Shown here: piece by piece, positions 18,933 to 28,175 of the stretch
How the letters are laid out: the number at the start of each line of letters is the position of its first letter
Numbering within the stretch: position 1 is the stretch's first letter
Assembly (NCBI RefSeq): GCF_009467825.1
Contig: NZ_WIOK01000020.1
Location: forward strand, 1-64,000
Length of the DNA stretch: 64,000 nucleotides
Source of the DNA: Cyclobacterium xiamenense
GTDB lineage: Bacteria; Bacteroidota; Bacteroidia; Cytophagales; Cyclobacteriaceae
Direction: 5' to 3'
Made by a program: the position numbers and the translations under genes
Notes under the pieces: generated by a model
What the model saw: the letters and a program-made list of their open reading frames with translations, nothing else
Databases searched by the model: none
Told to the model about the DNA's origin: nothing

Positions 18933-20642
18933 ATGTATGTTCGGGCAATGGCCTCCGACAAAGTTGTTGGGGGCCATTTATTCAAACCAGCAGGGGTCAA
19001 GTACCGCATTTGTTACTACCGGGTGGTTGATGGTTATTTGTGGAGGGTTCGTTTAGCGGGGCGATGGCCAATTCCTGCTGGAAGTCTGCCATTACTCCTT
19101 TTCCTACTATTTTTGGTAGGCTGTCAGCACGGGGGAAAGAAATCCATAGCGGAGCGTCCCCATATCCTGATCATCCTGGCGGATGACTTGGGTTACTCGG
19201 ATTTGGGCTGCTACGGGTCCGAAATAGCGACGCCAAACCTGGATGCGTTGGCAAAAGAGGGCTTGGTATTTCAACGGTTTTACAATGCGGCCCGGTGTTG
19301 TCCTACCCGGGCTTCGCTGCTTACAGGCCTGTATCCCCACGAAGCAGGAATGGGAGGGATGGTCAGTTCGGTTTTCGGTGATCCGGAACCCGGCCCGTAC
19401 CAGGGGTTTTTGAACAAGGAATCCGCCACGATTGCCGAACTGCTTCGGGAAGCAGGATACGCCACCTACATGTCAGGAAAATGGCATGTGGGGGAAAAAC
19501 GGGAACATTGGCCAAGAAAGCGAGGTTTTGACAGGTATTTTGGATTGATCAGTGGCGGTAGCAGTTATTTTGAGTTGGACAAGGACTCGGTACGGCTGCG
19601 GCAAATGGCGTTGGATGACGATTCCTGGGAGCCTCCGGGGGAGAATTTTTACATGACGGATGCCTTTTCGGATCACGCGATCGAATTTGTCCGGGATCAT
19701 AGCGAGCGCTCGCCGGAAAAACCCTTTCTACTTTACCTTTCCTATACCGCGCCCCATTGGCCCCTGCACGCCTTACCGGAAGATATTCAGAAATACCGGG
19801 GGCGGTATGCCATCGGTTGGGATTCCTTGCGGCAACAGCGGTACCAACGGCAGTTGAGTCTGGGTCTATTGGACCCTGCTTTCCGCCTTTCTCCCCGGGA
19901 GGCAGGTGTGCCGACCTGGGAAGAAGCAGCGGATAAGCCCGACTGGGCAAGGCGAATGGAAGTGCATGCGGCCATGGTAGACCGAATGGATCAGGGAATC
20001 GGTCGGCTGATCAGCGAATTAAAAGCCAATGGAATGTTTGAAAATACCGTTGTTCTATTCCTTTCCGATAATGGGGCATCTCCCGAAGATATTTCCGGAA
20101 GAAACATGCACGACCCTGATTCAGAAATAGGCTATCCGGGTTCGTATGTAGCTTTCAAAAAGCCATGGGCCATTGCGGCAACCACCCCGTTTCGTAGGTA
20201 CAAACGTTGGCTGGAGGAAGCAGGAATGGTCACACCCATGATCGTGCACTGGCCTGCCGGCCTGCATACAAAAGGGATTACCCGGGAAACGGGGCATGTG
20301 GTGGATATCATGGCTACCTGCCTGGATTTGGCGGATGCGAGCTATCCGGATGCCTACCAGGGAAAGCCGCTAACCGCCCTTCGGGGCAAAAGCCTTCGGC
20401 CGGTTTTTGATGGGGGAGCCATGGAGAAAAGCCGGGAAATGTATTGGGAGCATTTTGGCCATCAGGCCATGCGAAAAGGGAAATGGAAGATTATCTCCAA
20501 AGCCCCTGATTTTGACTGGGAATTATTTGACCTGGAAAAAGATCCCACTGAACTCAACGAAATCGGCAGGCAAAATCCACAAATTCTTTCGGAAATGGTT
20601 AATGATTACGTTAGCTGGGCTGAAGAGGTTGGTGTCAGATAG
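18933..20642 (+). CDS. Type I sulfatase, predicted lipoprotein (PUL 1)
   Basis: This is a sulfatase of up to 569 residues. Motifs are ADDLGYSDLG near residue 83, CCPTR (first cysteine, residue 122, is the formylglycine site), GKWHVGE and SDNGAS. A lipoprotein signal ends in LFLVGC (cysteine 64). From the ATG at 18933 this leaves an unusually long leader of 63 residues. A TTG at 19038 would give a normal leader of about 28 residues, so the true start may be there. The CCPTR-type enzymes resemble arylsulfatase A-like bacterial proteins. It directly follows SusD and probably desulfates the glycan imported by this SusC/D pair. Confidence 0.9.
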   Translation: MYVRAMASDKVVGGHLFKPAGVKYRICYYRVVDGYLWRVRLAGRWPIPAGSLPLLLFLLFLVGCQHGGKKSIAERPHILIILADDLGYSDLGCYGSEIATPNLDALAKEGLVFQRFYNAARCCPTRASLLTGLYPHEAGMGGMVSSVFGDPEPGPYQGFLNKESATIAELLREAGYATYMSGKWHVGEKREHWPRKRGFDRYFGLISGGSSYFELDKDSVRLRQMALDDDSWEPPGENFYMTDAFSDHAIEFVRDHSERSPEKPFLLYLSYTAPHWPLHALPEDIQKYRGRYAIGWDSLRQQRYQRQLSLGLLDPAFRLSPREAGVPTWEEAADKPDWARRMEVHAAMVDRMDQGIGRLISELKANGMFENTVVLFLSDNGASPEDISGRNMHDPDSEIGYPGSYVAFKKPWAIAATTPFRRYKRWLEEAGMVTPMIVHWPAGLHTKGITRETGHVVDIMATCLDLADASYPDAYQGKPLTALRGKSLRPVFDGGAMEKSREMYWEHFGHQAMRKGKWKIISKAPDFDWELFDLEKDPTELNEIGRQNPQILSEMVNDYVSWAEEVGVR

Positions 20643-21419
20643 AAAATCAATGTAGGTATAGAGCTATCATTTAACCTGAGTTAAATTATGCTGCAGTATG
20701 ATTTGTTGCTTTCACCTATTCTTGAGCTAATAAGTTCTTGATTGAGAGAAGAGCCACTTGAACAGCTATCCAAATTCTATTTTCAATGGCTCTCCGCCAA
20801 GAGATAGGGAGACTGGCTATGGAATTACGTGGCCAGACAATCGTGAAAGAACAAATCCCCCGTTCTCTCAATGGGGAAAAGGGGGATTTAGGGATGAAAA
20901 TGTAAACTTGTGGTAGGACTAACAATGAATAAAATGTAAACCGGTATACTTTTTTCGGGATGAGTCACTATAGTTTGAAGGATCTCCATCAAGGTCCGGA
21001 TCGATAAAACTACCGGAATCACCGAAAAGTATATGAATAGAAAAGAGGTATCTATGAGCGTAGCGACTCATTGTCTGACAAGAATTGAATAAAATCAGAA
21101 CCGAAAGATGAGGTTTTATCGGAACGATGGAAACCATAATATAATTGTATCCAATAAAATGAGTATTCTGACCACGGTTGATTCCACGTTGGCAAGGCAA
21201 TGGGTTTTAATAGCCAATTAAGGTATAAAGCACATACAGATCACAGGATTTTTAGTTAAATTTAACCGTCTGCATCAGCAAGCCAGGCAAACAGCCGGTT
21301 CAGAGCAGATTTGGCCTGAATTCAAGGTTCAGCCGATAAAACACCTTAAATGGATTTATATCACACGTTGATCCAGTTTGCCAGGATGTCCAATGCACCC
21401 AATTAAAACCAAATTATCC
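20643..21419. other. Gene-poor 0.8-kb gap
   Basis: No coding sequence is supported over 777 bases between the PUL 1 sulfatase and the third PhoD-like gene. Open frames on the minus strand at 20716-20925 and 20919-21200 have no recognisable domains. The segment contains a long-range inverted repeat (see 20853-20889) and a small imperfect palindrome around 21054-21071. It may be the remnant of a decayed gene or mobile element. Confidence 0.4.
20853..20889. repeat. Perfect 9-bp inverted repeat, possible intergenic repeat element
   Basis: The arms aaatccccc (20853-20861) and gggggattt (20881-20889) are perfectly complementary, separated by 19 bases that include a ggggaaaa run. Short palindromic elements with A3T-C5 ends are often dispersed between genes in bacteria. 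No T tract follows, so it does not look like a terminator. Confidence 0.5.
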
Positions 21420-22892
21420 ATGAAAAAAGCTAACAGAAGGGGGTTTTTCAAGAAAACGGGGATAAGTCTCCTTTCACTGATGGCCATTCCAAAAATCTTT
21501 GCCCATCCCATCCATAAATTCCTGAATCTGGTTTCAAGGTCCGCAACCGGCGTTTACTTCACCAATGGATTTAAAATCGCCGAAGTGGGAAAGGATTCCG
21601 TCATGCTTTGGACCCGGCTCTGTGGGCAGGAATTTCCGCAGCCGGTACGCCATGAGCGGCAGGAAAAAGTGTTTCGGCACCCCATCGATTTTGATGAGGA
21701 GCAGCCGGTAAACGAAATGGACGGTGCGGTATCCGGAGCTTCCGGCCAGGTAAGGGCCCGTATCCTGGATAGCAGCGATCAAATCGTATGGACCTCGGAC
21801 TGGCAACAGGCGCAGCCCGAACAGGACTATACCGTAAAGATGTCCGTGAAGGGACTCCAGCCCGCCACCAAATACCGGGTCCATTGGGAAGCAAAGCCGC
21901 TAGACGGAGGATCGATCCGGAAAGAGGAGGGAAGTTTCGCTACGGCGCCGTCGGAACAGGATCCGGTACCCGTACGTTTCACCACCTCTACCTGTCAGTA
22001 TTTCTGGAGTTTTGACGACGAGCGCAGGGGATTTCAGACCTACGATAGCATGCGAAGGCTGGAGCCTGATTTTTTTGTCCATACCGGAGATTATATCTAC
22101 TACGATAAGCCCGGGCCATTGGCCAAAAACCTGGAAAAAGCCCGGCATAAATGGCATGCCATGGACGGTTGGCTATCCTTGAGGGATTTCTACCGGCAAG
22201 TACCCCTGTACATGGTCAAGGACGACCACGATTTACTCAAAGACGATATGTATCGAGGCAAGGGACCTTATGGGGATTTGACTTTTGACGATGGACTCAA
22301 ACTTTGGTACGAAAATGTACCCATCGAAGGAAAGCCGTACCGAACCCTTCGCTGGGGCCAGGACCTGCAGGTATGGATGGTAGAGGGAAGGGAATACCGT
22401 TCCGAAAACACCATGGAGGACGGTCCGGAGAAGACCATCTGGGCTGAGGAACAAAAGCAGTGGTTTCAGGAGACGGTAAGGGCCTCGGACGCTACCTTTA
22501 AGATTTTGATTACGGCCACCCCGGTGGTGGGGCCGGATCGAGAGAAAAAAACAGACAATCATGCGAATGAAAGTTTCCGGCACGAGGGAGAGTGGTTGCG
22601 GGGATTCCTTTCGGGTCAAGGCAACATGTACGTGGTCAATGGGGACCGGCATTGGCAATACGTTTCGAAGGATAGCGAAACCGGGCTGATGGAATTTGGA
22701 TCGGGTCCGGTAAGCGATTGCCATTCCCAGGGCTGGAAAGAGGGAGATGTGCGTCCGGAGCACCGGTTTTTGCGGCTCAAAGGCGGTTTTTTAAGTGTCC
22801 AGGTAGACCGCAATTCCGGAAAGCCCGAAATTCGATTCGAGCATCGGGATGTCCTGGGCAAGGTGGTGCACGAGGAAAGGTTTGAGGCTTGA
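21420..22892 (+). CDS. PhoD-like alkaline phosphatase/phosphodiesterase, Tat-exported (paralogue of 613)
   Basis: This 490-residue protein is very similar to the product of 613-2070: the same VYFTNGFK, HTGDYIYYD, KDDHDLLKDD, TPVVGPDRE and VNGDRHWQY segments occur in the same order. The ATG at 21420 is chosen because it puts the twin-arginine motif (NRRGFFKKTG) at residues 5-6; the frame extends upstream to 21378 without adding a signal. As a PhoD-family enzyme it should hydrolyse phosphate esters in the periplasm. It stands alone between the 0.8-kb gap and the sigma factor gene. The duplicated enzyme at both ends of the first sulfatase region suggests a linked role or a duplication event. Confidence 0.88.
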   Translation: MKKANRRGFFKKTGISLLSLMAIPKIFAHPIHKFLNLVSRSATGVYFTNGFKIAEVGKDSVMLWTRLCGQEFPQPVRHERQEKVFRHPIDFDEEQPVNEMDGAVSGASGQVRARILDSSDQIVWTSDWQQAQPEQDYTVKMSVKGLQPATKYRVHWEAKPLDGGSIRKEEGSFATAPSEQDPVPVRFTTSTCQYFWSFDDERRGFQTYDSMRRLEPDFFVHTGDYIYYDKPGPLAKNLEKARHKWHAMDGWLSLRDFYRQVPLYMVKDDHDLLKDDMYRGKGPYGDLTFDDGLKLWYENVPIEGKPYRTLRWGQDLQVWMVEGREYRSENTMEDGPEKTIWAEEQKQWFQETVRASDATFKILITATPVVGPDREKKTDNHANESFRHEGEWLRGFLSGQGNMYVVNGDRHWQYVSKDSETGLMEFGSGPVSDCHSQGWKEGDVRPEHRFLRLKGGFLSVQVDRNSGKPEIRFEHRDVLGKVVHEERFEA

Positions 22893-23003
22893 TAAGGAAA
22901 CTTAGCTATTGTGGAATTTTACTGGAGTTCTGCTAGAATTACCAAAGAAATTGACTTAATTTAACCTTAGACGCAGTTCAAGGGCCTAGTTGCCAGCTCC
23001 CTT

Positions 23004-23606
23004 TTGAGACCACTTACACACCATAACGATTCGACGATCGTTCGCCTTATCCGTCAAGGCGATAAGCAGGCCTTTGATGAATTGTATCATCGGTACGTGG
23101 ATCGCTTGTTGGGTTTTGCAGATGCTTTTTTGGGGGATGCTGACGAGTCCGAGGAGGTGGTTCAGGTACTTTTTGTAGCCATTTGGGAGAAACGGAAACA
23201 GCTGAATGCATCCAAAAAAATCGAATCCTATCTGTTCACCTCTATCAAAAATGCAATTCTAAACCGCATCCGGGATACCAAAAAACGCTGCGATTTGACC
23301 AGCATACCGCCGGAAACACAGGCCAGTCAGGAGGACATCCTAAAACGCATTTGTTTGCAGGAGTTGACCGAACAGGTATTGGAAAGAATACAAAAAATGC
23401 CGGAAGTGCAGCAAAAAGTTTTCCTGCTTAGCAAAATAGAAGGGCTGTCTAACAACGAAATCGCGGAAAAATTGAAGCTTTCCAAGCGAACCATCGAACA
23501 TCATCTTTATTTGGGAAATAAATTTTTTAAGATCAAAAGTTTTGATAAAGTAATAATTGTTGGGTTTATTAGTACAATTATTTCGATTTTTCGGGTTATC
23601 GCGTAA
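23004..23606 (+). CDS. ECF-type RNA polymerase sigma factor
   Basis: This 200-residue sigma-70-like protein has region 2 at about residues 23-70 (FDELYHRYVDRLLGFA) and region 4 at about 132-170 (LSNNEIAEKLKLSKRTIEHHL). It starts with TTG at 23004. The C-terminal 20 residues are hydrophobic, a feature I have seen in FecI-like sigma factors of Bacteroidota. The FecR-like anti-sigma gene begins 85 bases downstream, and the STN-domain SusC gene follows. Together they form a trans-envelope relay: ligand binding at the transporter releases the sigma factor to transcribe the SusC/D operon. Confidence 0.92.
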   Translation: MRPLTHHNDSTIVRLIRQGDKQAFDELYHRYVDRLLGFADAFLGDADESEEVVQVLFVAIWEKRKQLNASKKIESYLFTSIKNAILNRIRDTKKRCDLTSIPPETQASQEDILKRICLQELTEQVLERIQKMPEVQQKVFLLSKIEGLSNNEIAEKLKLSKRTIEHHLYLGNKFFKIKSFDKVIIVGFISTIISIFRVIA

Positions 23607-23691
23607 CTTTTGTTTGTCGCAGTCTTATTTTTTCCAAAGATCGTTAAGTAAAATTTCAAAGGTCCGTGTACTGTAAGAAAGAACAAGTACA

Positions 23692-24699
23692 TTGGATAAA
23701 GCAATCATCGCTCGGTTTTTAAACGGCACGGCTACAGTGGCAGAGGTGGAGCAGGTCATGCGTTGGCTCGGTCAACCCCATGCAGGACAGGAATTGGAGA
23801 AATTATTCACCGATGTCTGGGAGGAAGAGGGCTTGCGTCTTCAGGACGAGCTGCGCAGACAAAGACTGCATCACCAGATCAATGAGGCCTTGCAGCGGTC
23901 CGTTCCGGATTCCAATAGCAGACGCTCATCTGGGATGTCGGCTTTTCTTCGCACCGCCGCTACCTGGATCCTGCTGTTAGGGGTGGCTTATCTTGGCCTA
24001 CGGGTTATTCGGGACAATCGCCCTGGTTTGGAAGACCAAATCGGCACGGTTCAATGGGTAGAGAAAACCGTGTTACCGGGTCAGAAATTGCAGTTGGAGC
24101 TACCGGACCATACCAAAGTCTGGGTAAATGCAAATTCCGAAATCCGTTTTCCGAAAGCCTTTTCTTCGGATTTTCGAGACGTATACCTGGACGGGGAAGC
24201 TTTCTTCGAGGTTCAACAAGAATCCGCTCGTCCTTTTCGGGTCTTTGCGGGTGGTATAACTACCGAGGTATTGGGTACGCGCTTTAATATCAAGGTGCAG
24301 GAAGAGAAAACCGAGTTGGCCTTGCTAGATGGGAGTGTTCGGGTCAACATCGGCCAGAACAGGGAAAGTCAGCGTGTATTGAGTCCCGGGCAACAGGCTA
24401 CCTATTACCCGGATACGTCAGATTTCCTTCGCATTCGTTCCTTTGACCGGGAGAAGGCATTTTTGTGGAAGGACCGGATCATTCACTTTGAAAACCAACG
24501 GTTTGCAACCATTATCCCCATGCTTGAAAATTGGTACGGGGTGTCCATACACCATTCCGGGCGCTTTAAAAATAAGGATCGACGGGTGTCGGGTACCTTT
24601 AGTAACGATAACCTGGAGAATTTGCTGATCGGACTGGGATTTACCCTGGATTTTACCTTTGAATTACGCAACGATACGGTCACCCTTTATCCCCAATAG
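23692..24699 (+). CDS. FecR-family anti-sigma factor
   Basis: This 335-residue inner-membrane protein has an N-terminal cytoplasmic segment (residues 1-83), one transmembrane helix (about 84-106, ATWILLLGVAYLGL) and a periplasmic FecR domain (about 125-215, LPDHTKVWVNANSEI and VYLDGEAFFEV). A C-terminal FecR-associated module with FENQRFATIIPMLENWYGV follows. It should hold the adjacent ECF sigma factor inactive until the N-terminal STN domain of the SusC at 24800 contacts its periplasmic part. Translation probably starts at the TTG at 23692. Confidence 0.93.
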   Translation: MDKAIIARFLNGTATVAEVEQVMRWLGQPHAGQELEKLFTDVWEEEGLRLQDELRRQRLHHQINEALQRSVPDSNSRRSSGMSAFLRTAATWILLLGVAYLGLRVIRDNRPGLEDQIGTVQWVEKTVLPGQKLQLELPDHTKVWVNANSEIRFPKAFSSDFRDVYLDGEAFFEVQQESARPFRVFAGGITTEVLGTRFNIKVQEEKTELALLDGSVRVNIGQNRESQRVLSPGQQATYYPDTSDFLRIRSFDREKAFLWKDRIIHFENQRFATIIPMLENWYGVSIHHSGRFKNKDRRVSGTFSNDNLENLLIGLGFTLDFTFELRNDTVTLYPQ

Positions 24700-24716
24700 C
24701 CTATGAAACAATAAAC

Positions 24717-24768
24717 GCAGGGCAAACCATTTCATCGCCAAATTTCCTGGTTCACCCTGCCTGCTTTT
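24717..24768 (+). terminator. Imperfect hairpin between fecR-like and susC-like genes
   Basis: gcaggg (24717-24722) pairs with ccctgc (24755-24760), and aacca (24725-24729) pairs with tggtt (24748-24752), with a 2x2 internal loop. A short tttta follows at 24764-24768. It could be a weak terminator separating regulator and transporter transcripts, or a leader structure. Confidence 0.4.
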
Positions 24769-24799
24769 ATGTGAAATAACAATAAAAACGTTCGAAATT

Positions 24800-27700
24800 A
24801 TGAAAAGAAAAATACTTTACCTAATCGCAATGGTATCACGTCAACTGCTGTATGGATTGGTGCTTCAGGTGCTGTTTTTGACCACCCTTCTGGCCAATGA
24901 CACGGAAGCGCAAATCAAACCCATCGATGAAACATTCATTCGTCTGAACCAATCCCAGTGGCCAATAGCGGCCCTGCTCCGCGAAGTAGAAGCAAAAACC
25001 GACTACCACGTGATTTTTGCGGATGATCTGGTTGACTCCTCACAGTCCGTTCAACTCGCCATCGGCAATCAGTCGGTATACGCAGTGCTCTCCGAAATAG
25101 CGAAAATCACTCGCCTAAAATTCAAGCAGGTGAACAAGACCATTTTCGTTGGCGCTCTTTCGGAGGAGGGAGCAATCTCTGAGACACTGGAAAACAGCTA
25201 CGGTCCAGTCAGGGGAACAGTAACCGACGAAAATGGGCAGCCCATACCCGGGGCAACGGTCGTCATTGAAGGGATGTCTACGGGTACCGTAACGGATATC
25301 GACGGATCATTTCAATTGGACGTGCCAGAAGGAGCTGCACTCTTGGTTTCCTTTATTGGCTACCAATCCCAACGGATCGAGCCGGGAAACCGAACGCAAT
25401 TGAGCATCACTTTGCTGGAAGACCAAAAATCCCTGGAGGAAGTCGTGGTAGTAGGCTATGGCGTGCAAGAAAAATTATCCATCACCAATTCCCTGGCGGA
25501 GGTTTCCGGAGAAGTATTGGAGAAACGGCCTGTAGCGGATTTTCAGCAATCCCTTCAGGGATTTGCACCCGGTGTGACTGTAGTGGACCAGGGCGGTCGG
25601 CCCGGAAACAATAATATCAATATCCGAATCAGAGGAATCACTACCTTGGGTAACAACAATCCCCTAATCATCGTGGATGGTATCGAACAGCGGATCAACG
25701 ATATCAATCCCAACGATATCGAGTCCGTTACAGTCCTAAAAGATGCTTCTTCTGCTGCGATCTACGGATCCAGGGCAGCCAACGGGGTAATACTCGTCAC
25801 CACCCGACGGGGATCGGAAGGGAAAATCACCGTGGGCTATGACGGGTATTATGCCTTGCAGGACGTGACCAACCGTCCCGAGCATATGGACGTGGAGAGT
25901 TACCTGCGCCTGGAAAACGTGGCCCATGCAAATGCAGGCCGGTCCCTACCGTATACCGAGGAGGCAATTCGGGAGTACGTAGCCAATAGTCCCAGTCCGG
26001 AATTCCCGCTTCCCTATCCCTATTGGAGGAGGGATGACTTGGGTATGTTGAAGGTAGCGCCTCAGCAGAATCACACGCTTTCGGTGAGCGGCGGTGGAGA
26101 ATCGTTCAACGGTCGTTTTAGCGTGCGCCACCAAAGCATCGATGGCGTCGCGCCGAATTTCAGCGATCAACTCAACGAGTTCCGCATGAACCTGGATCTG
26201 AAAGCTTCCGAAAAAATCCGGTTTTCTGGAGATTTAAACTACCGGACCAAGGAATCCATGCAGCCCGCCGGCTTATCCGCTTCCGGGGATGGAGAAACCC
26301 GGGTGTTCCAATACATGCTGCATGCCAGTAAATTTTCCTGGCCCCGGTATGAAACCGGAGAATATGGGTTGGGACCTCAGGTCAATAATCCGCTGATTTT
26401 TGCCGAATTGACTGGCGAAAGCCGCACCATCAACGACTACATCACGGGAAGCGTGAAGTTTGACTACGACATTTTACCGGGTCTTACCTTTTCCACACAG
26501 TACGCAATGCGTAACGATCATACCCAGATAAAAACCTTTTCCGACAGGTTTTTTAACCGGGACCCCATTAATGGCAGGGTGGCCCAGCGGCAGGTCAACC
26601 GACTCACCGAATTCAGGAGGTACCTGACCGAATATACCTTGAATAGTCTCCTTACGTACAACAAAGAAATTGGTTCTCATGGGTTTACCGGTTTGTTGGG
26701 GTATTCGACGATTGACAACCAAACCAATCAGGTGAGCGGCTTTCGTCAGGAGTTCTACAACAACGACGTCCAATCACTCAGTCAAGGGTCGAATGAAAAC
26801 AGGGATGCCGATGGCTTCGATGCCGAGTGGGGACTGCGTTCTTACTTTGCACGGTTTAATTACAATTATGCCAATAAGTACTTTCTGGAACTGAACGGCC
26901 GTTATGATGGATCCTCGCGATTCAGCGAAGATAATCGGTATAGCTTTTTCCCCTCCTTTTCGGCTGGGTGGAGGCTTTCCGAAGAAGGCTTTTGGACGGG
27001 CATAAAGGAAACGATCAATGAATTCAAATTGCGCGGCTCCCGGGGAGCTACCGGAAACCAGGCGGTGGGATTGTATACGTACTTCGAGACCCTGAGTGCC
27101 ATCAACTACTCCTTCAACGAATCTCCTGTTCAGGGTTTTGCCCAGTCGAATCTGGCCAACCAGAACCTGACCTGGGAAACCACCTACCAAACCAATTTGG
27201 GATTTGATATGGGCATGTGGGAAGACCGGGTGACCCTTACCTTTGATTACTACAACAAACTAACCGACGGGATTTTATTGCAATTACCCATACCGGCTTT
27301 GATCGGATTGGGAGCTCCGGTACAAAACGCCGGAAAGGTAAGAAACGAAGGGTACGAGATCGGTGTGAATTACCGAGGCGGGCAAAAGCTGACCTACGAT
27401 TTGGGTGTCAATTTCAGTGACAATACCAACGAAGTGATCGACTTGGTTAATTCAGGTCCGTATATTTCCGGAGGAACCACGGCTCCGCGCTTTATCATTG
27501 AAGAGGGCTTGCCCATCAATTCCCACTGGGGATACCTTACAGATGGGGTCTTCCAGACACAGGAAGAAGCCGATAACTATCCCAACCTACGGCCCAATAC
27601 TGCACCTGGAGATGTCAAATACCTGGATATGAACGAGGATGGCATCATCAATGAAAGCGACCACCAATATCTGGGCATGTCGTTTCCGCGGTTTGATTTT

Positions 27701-28162
27701 GGCCTGAATGGGACCTTTACCTACGGTAACTTTGACCTGTTTCTTCAATTTCAGGGAGCAGCGGGGCATAAGACCCGGTTAGACGGGGCGTTTCAACAAA
27801 TTGCCACCTATGAGACCTTTACGCACGCCATCTATACGGACAACTATTGGACACCAGAAAATCCCAATGCGGAATTTCCGCGCCCCATTAAAGGAGATCC
27901 GAGAAATTTTCAAACCTCAGATACCCAGCTAATCGACGCATCCTATTTGCGGCTGAAAAACATCGTGCTGGGTTACAATTTACCCGCACAGATCATTGAC
28001 AAACTCTCCGTGGAGCGGATAAGGGTATTTTTGGGAGCCACCAATGTGCTTACCTTTTCCGAACTGAACCGCTGGGACCTGGATCCGGAAATACCCTCCG
28101 GCCGGGGACAGTATTACCCGCAGGTAAGTATGTATTCTTTAGGTGCCAATGTACGATTCTAA
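24800..28162 (+). CDS. SusC/RagA-family TonB-dependent transporter with STN signalling domain (PUL 2)
   Basis: This 1120-residue transporter has a signal region, then an STN domain (about residues 50-115) typical of transducers that contact FecR. A carboxypeptidase-like domain follows (135-215, GTVTDENG and FIGYQSQ), then EEVVVVGYG, a plug with IRIRGITTLG, PLIIVDGIEQ and VLKDASSAAIYGSRAANGV, and a barrel ending in SLGANVRF. The STN domain together with the upstream sigma/FecR pair indicates substrate-induced expression. Its SusD partner starts 13 bases downstream. Imported substrate is probably sulfated, as three sulfatase genes follow. Confidence 0.96.
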   Translation: MKRKILYLIAMVSRQLLYGLVLQVLFLTTLLANDTEAQIKPIDETFIRLNQSQWPIAALLREVEAKTDYHVIFADDLVDSSQSVQLAIGNQSVYAVLSEIAKITRLKFKQVNKTIFVGALSEEGAISETLENSYGPVRGTVTDENGQPIPGATVVIEGMSTGTVTDIDGSFQLDVPEGAALLVSFIGYQSQRIEPGNRTQLSITLLEDQKSLEEVVVVGYGVQEKLSITNSLAEVSGEVLEKRPVADFQQSLQGFAPGVTVVDQGGRPGNNNINIRIRGITTLGNNNPLIIVDGIEQRINDINPNDIESVTVLKDASSAAIYGSRAANGVILVTTRRGSEGKITVGYDGYYALQDVTNRPEHMDVESYLRLENVAHANAGRSLPYTEEAIREYVANSPSPEFPLPYPYWRRDDLGMLKVAPQQNHTLSVSGGGESFNGRFSVRHQSIDGVAPNFSDQLNEFRMNLDLKASEKIRFSGDLNYRTKESMQPAGLSASGDGETRVFQYMLHASKFSWPRYETGEYGLGPQVNNPLIFAELTGESRTINDYITGSVKFDYDILPGLTFSTQYAMRNDHTQIKTFSDRFFNRDPINGRVAQRQVNRLTEFRRYLTEYTLNSLLTYNKEIGSHGFTGLLGYSTIDNQTNQVSGFRQEFYNNDVQSLSQGSNENRDADGFDAEWGLRSYFARFNYNYANKYFLELNGRYDGSSRFSEDNRYSFFPSFSAGWRLSEEGFWTGIKETINEFKLRGSRGATGNQAVGLYTYFETLSAINYSFNESPVQGFAQSNLANQNLTWETTYQTNLGFDMGMWEDRVTLTFDYYNKLTDGILLQLPIPALIGLGAPVQNAGKVRNEGYEIGVNYRGGQKLTYDLGVNFSDNTNEVIDLVNSGPYISGGTTAPRFIIEEGLPINSHWGYLTDGVFQTQEEADNYPNLRPNTAPGDVKYLDMNEDGIINESDHQYLGMSFPRFDFGLNGTFTYGNFDLFLQFQGAAGHKTRLDGAFQQIATYETFTHAIYTDNYWTPENPNAEFPRPIKGDPRNFQTSDTQLIDASYLRLKNIVLGYNLPAQIIDKLSVERIRVFLGATNVLTFSELNRWDLDPEIPSGRGQYYPQVSMYSLGANVRF

Positions 28163-28175
28163 AATACGGATAGAC

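Noticed and set aside
20919-21200. Minus-strand frame of 93 codons in the gene-poor gap
   Set aside because: No family resemblance, no signal or clear start; kept only as a note on the gap.
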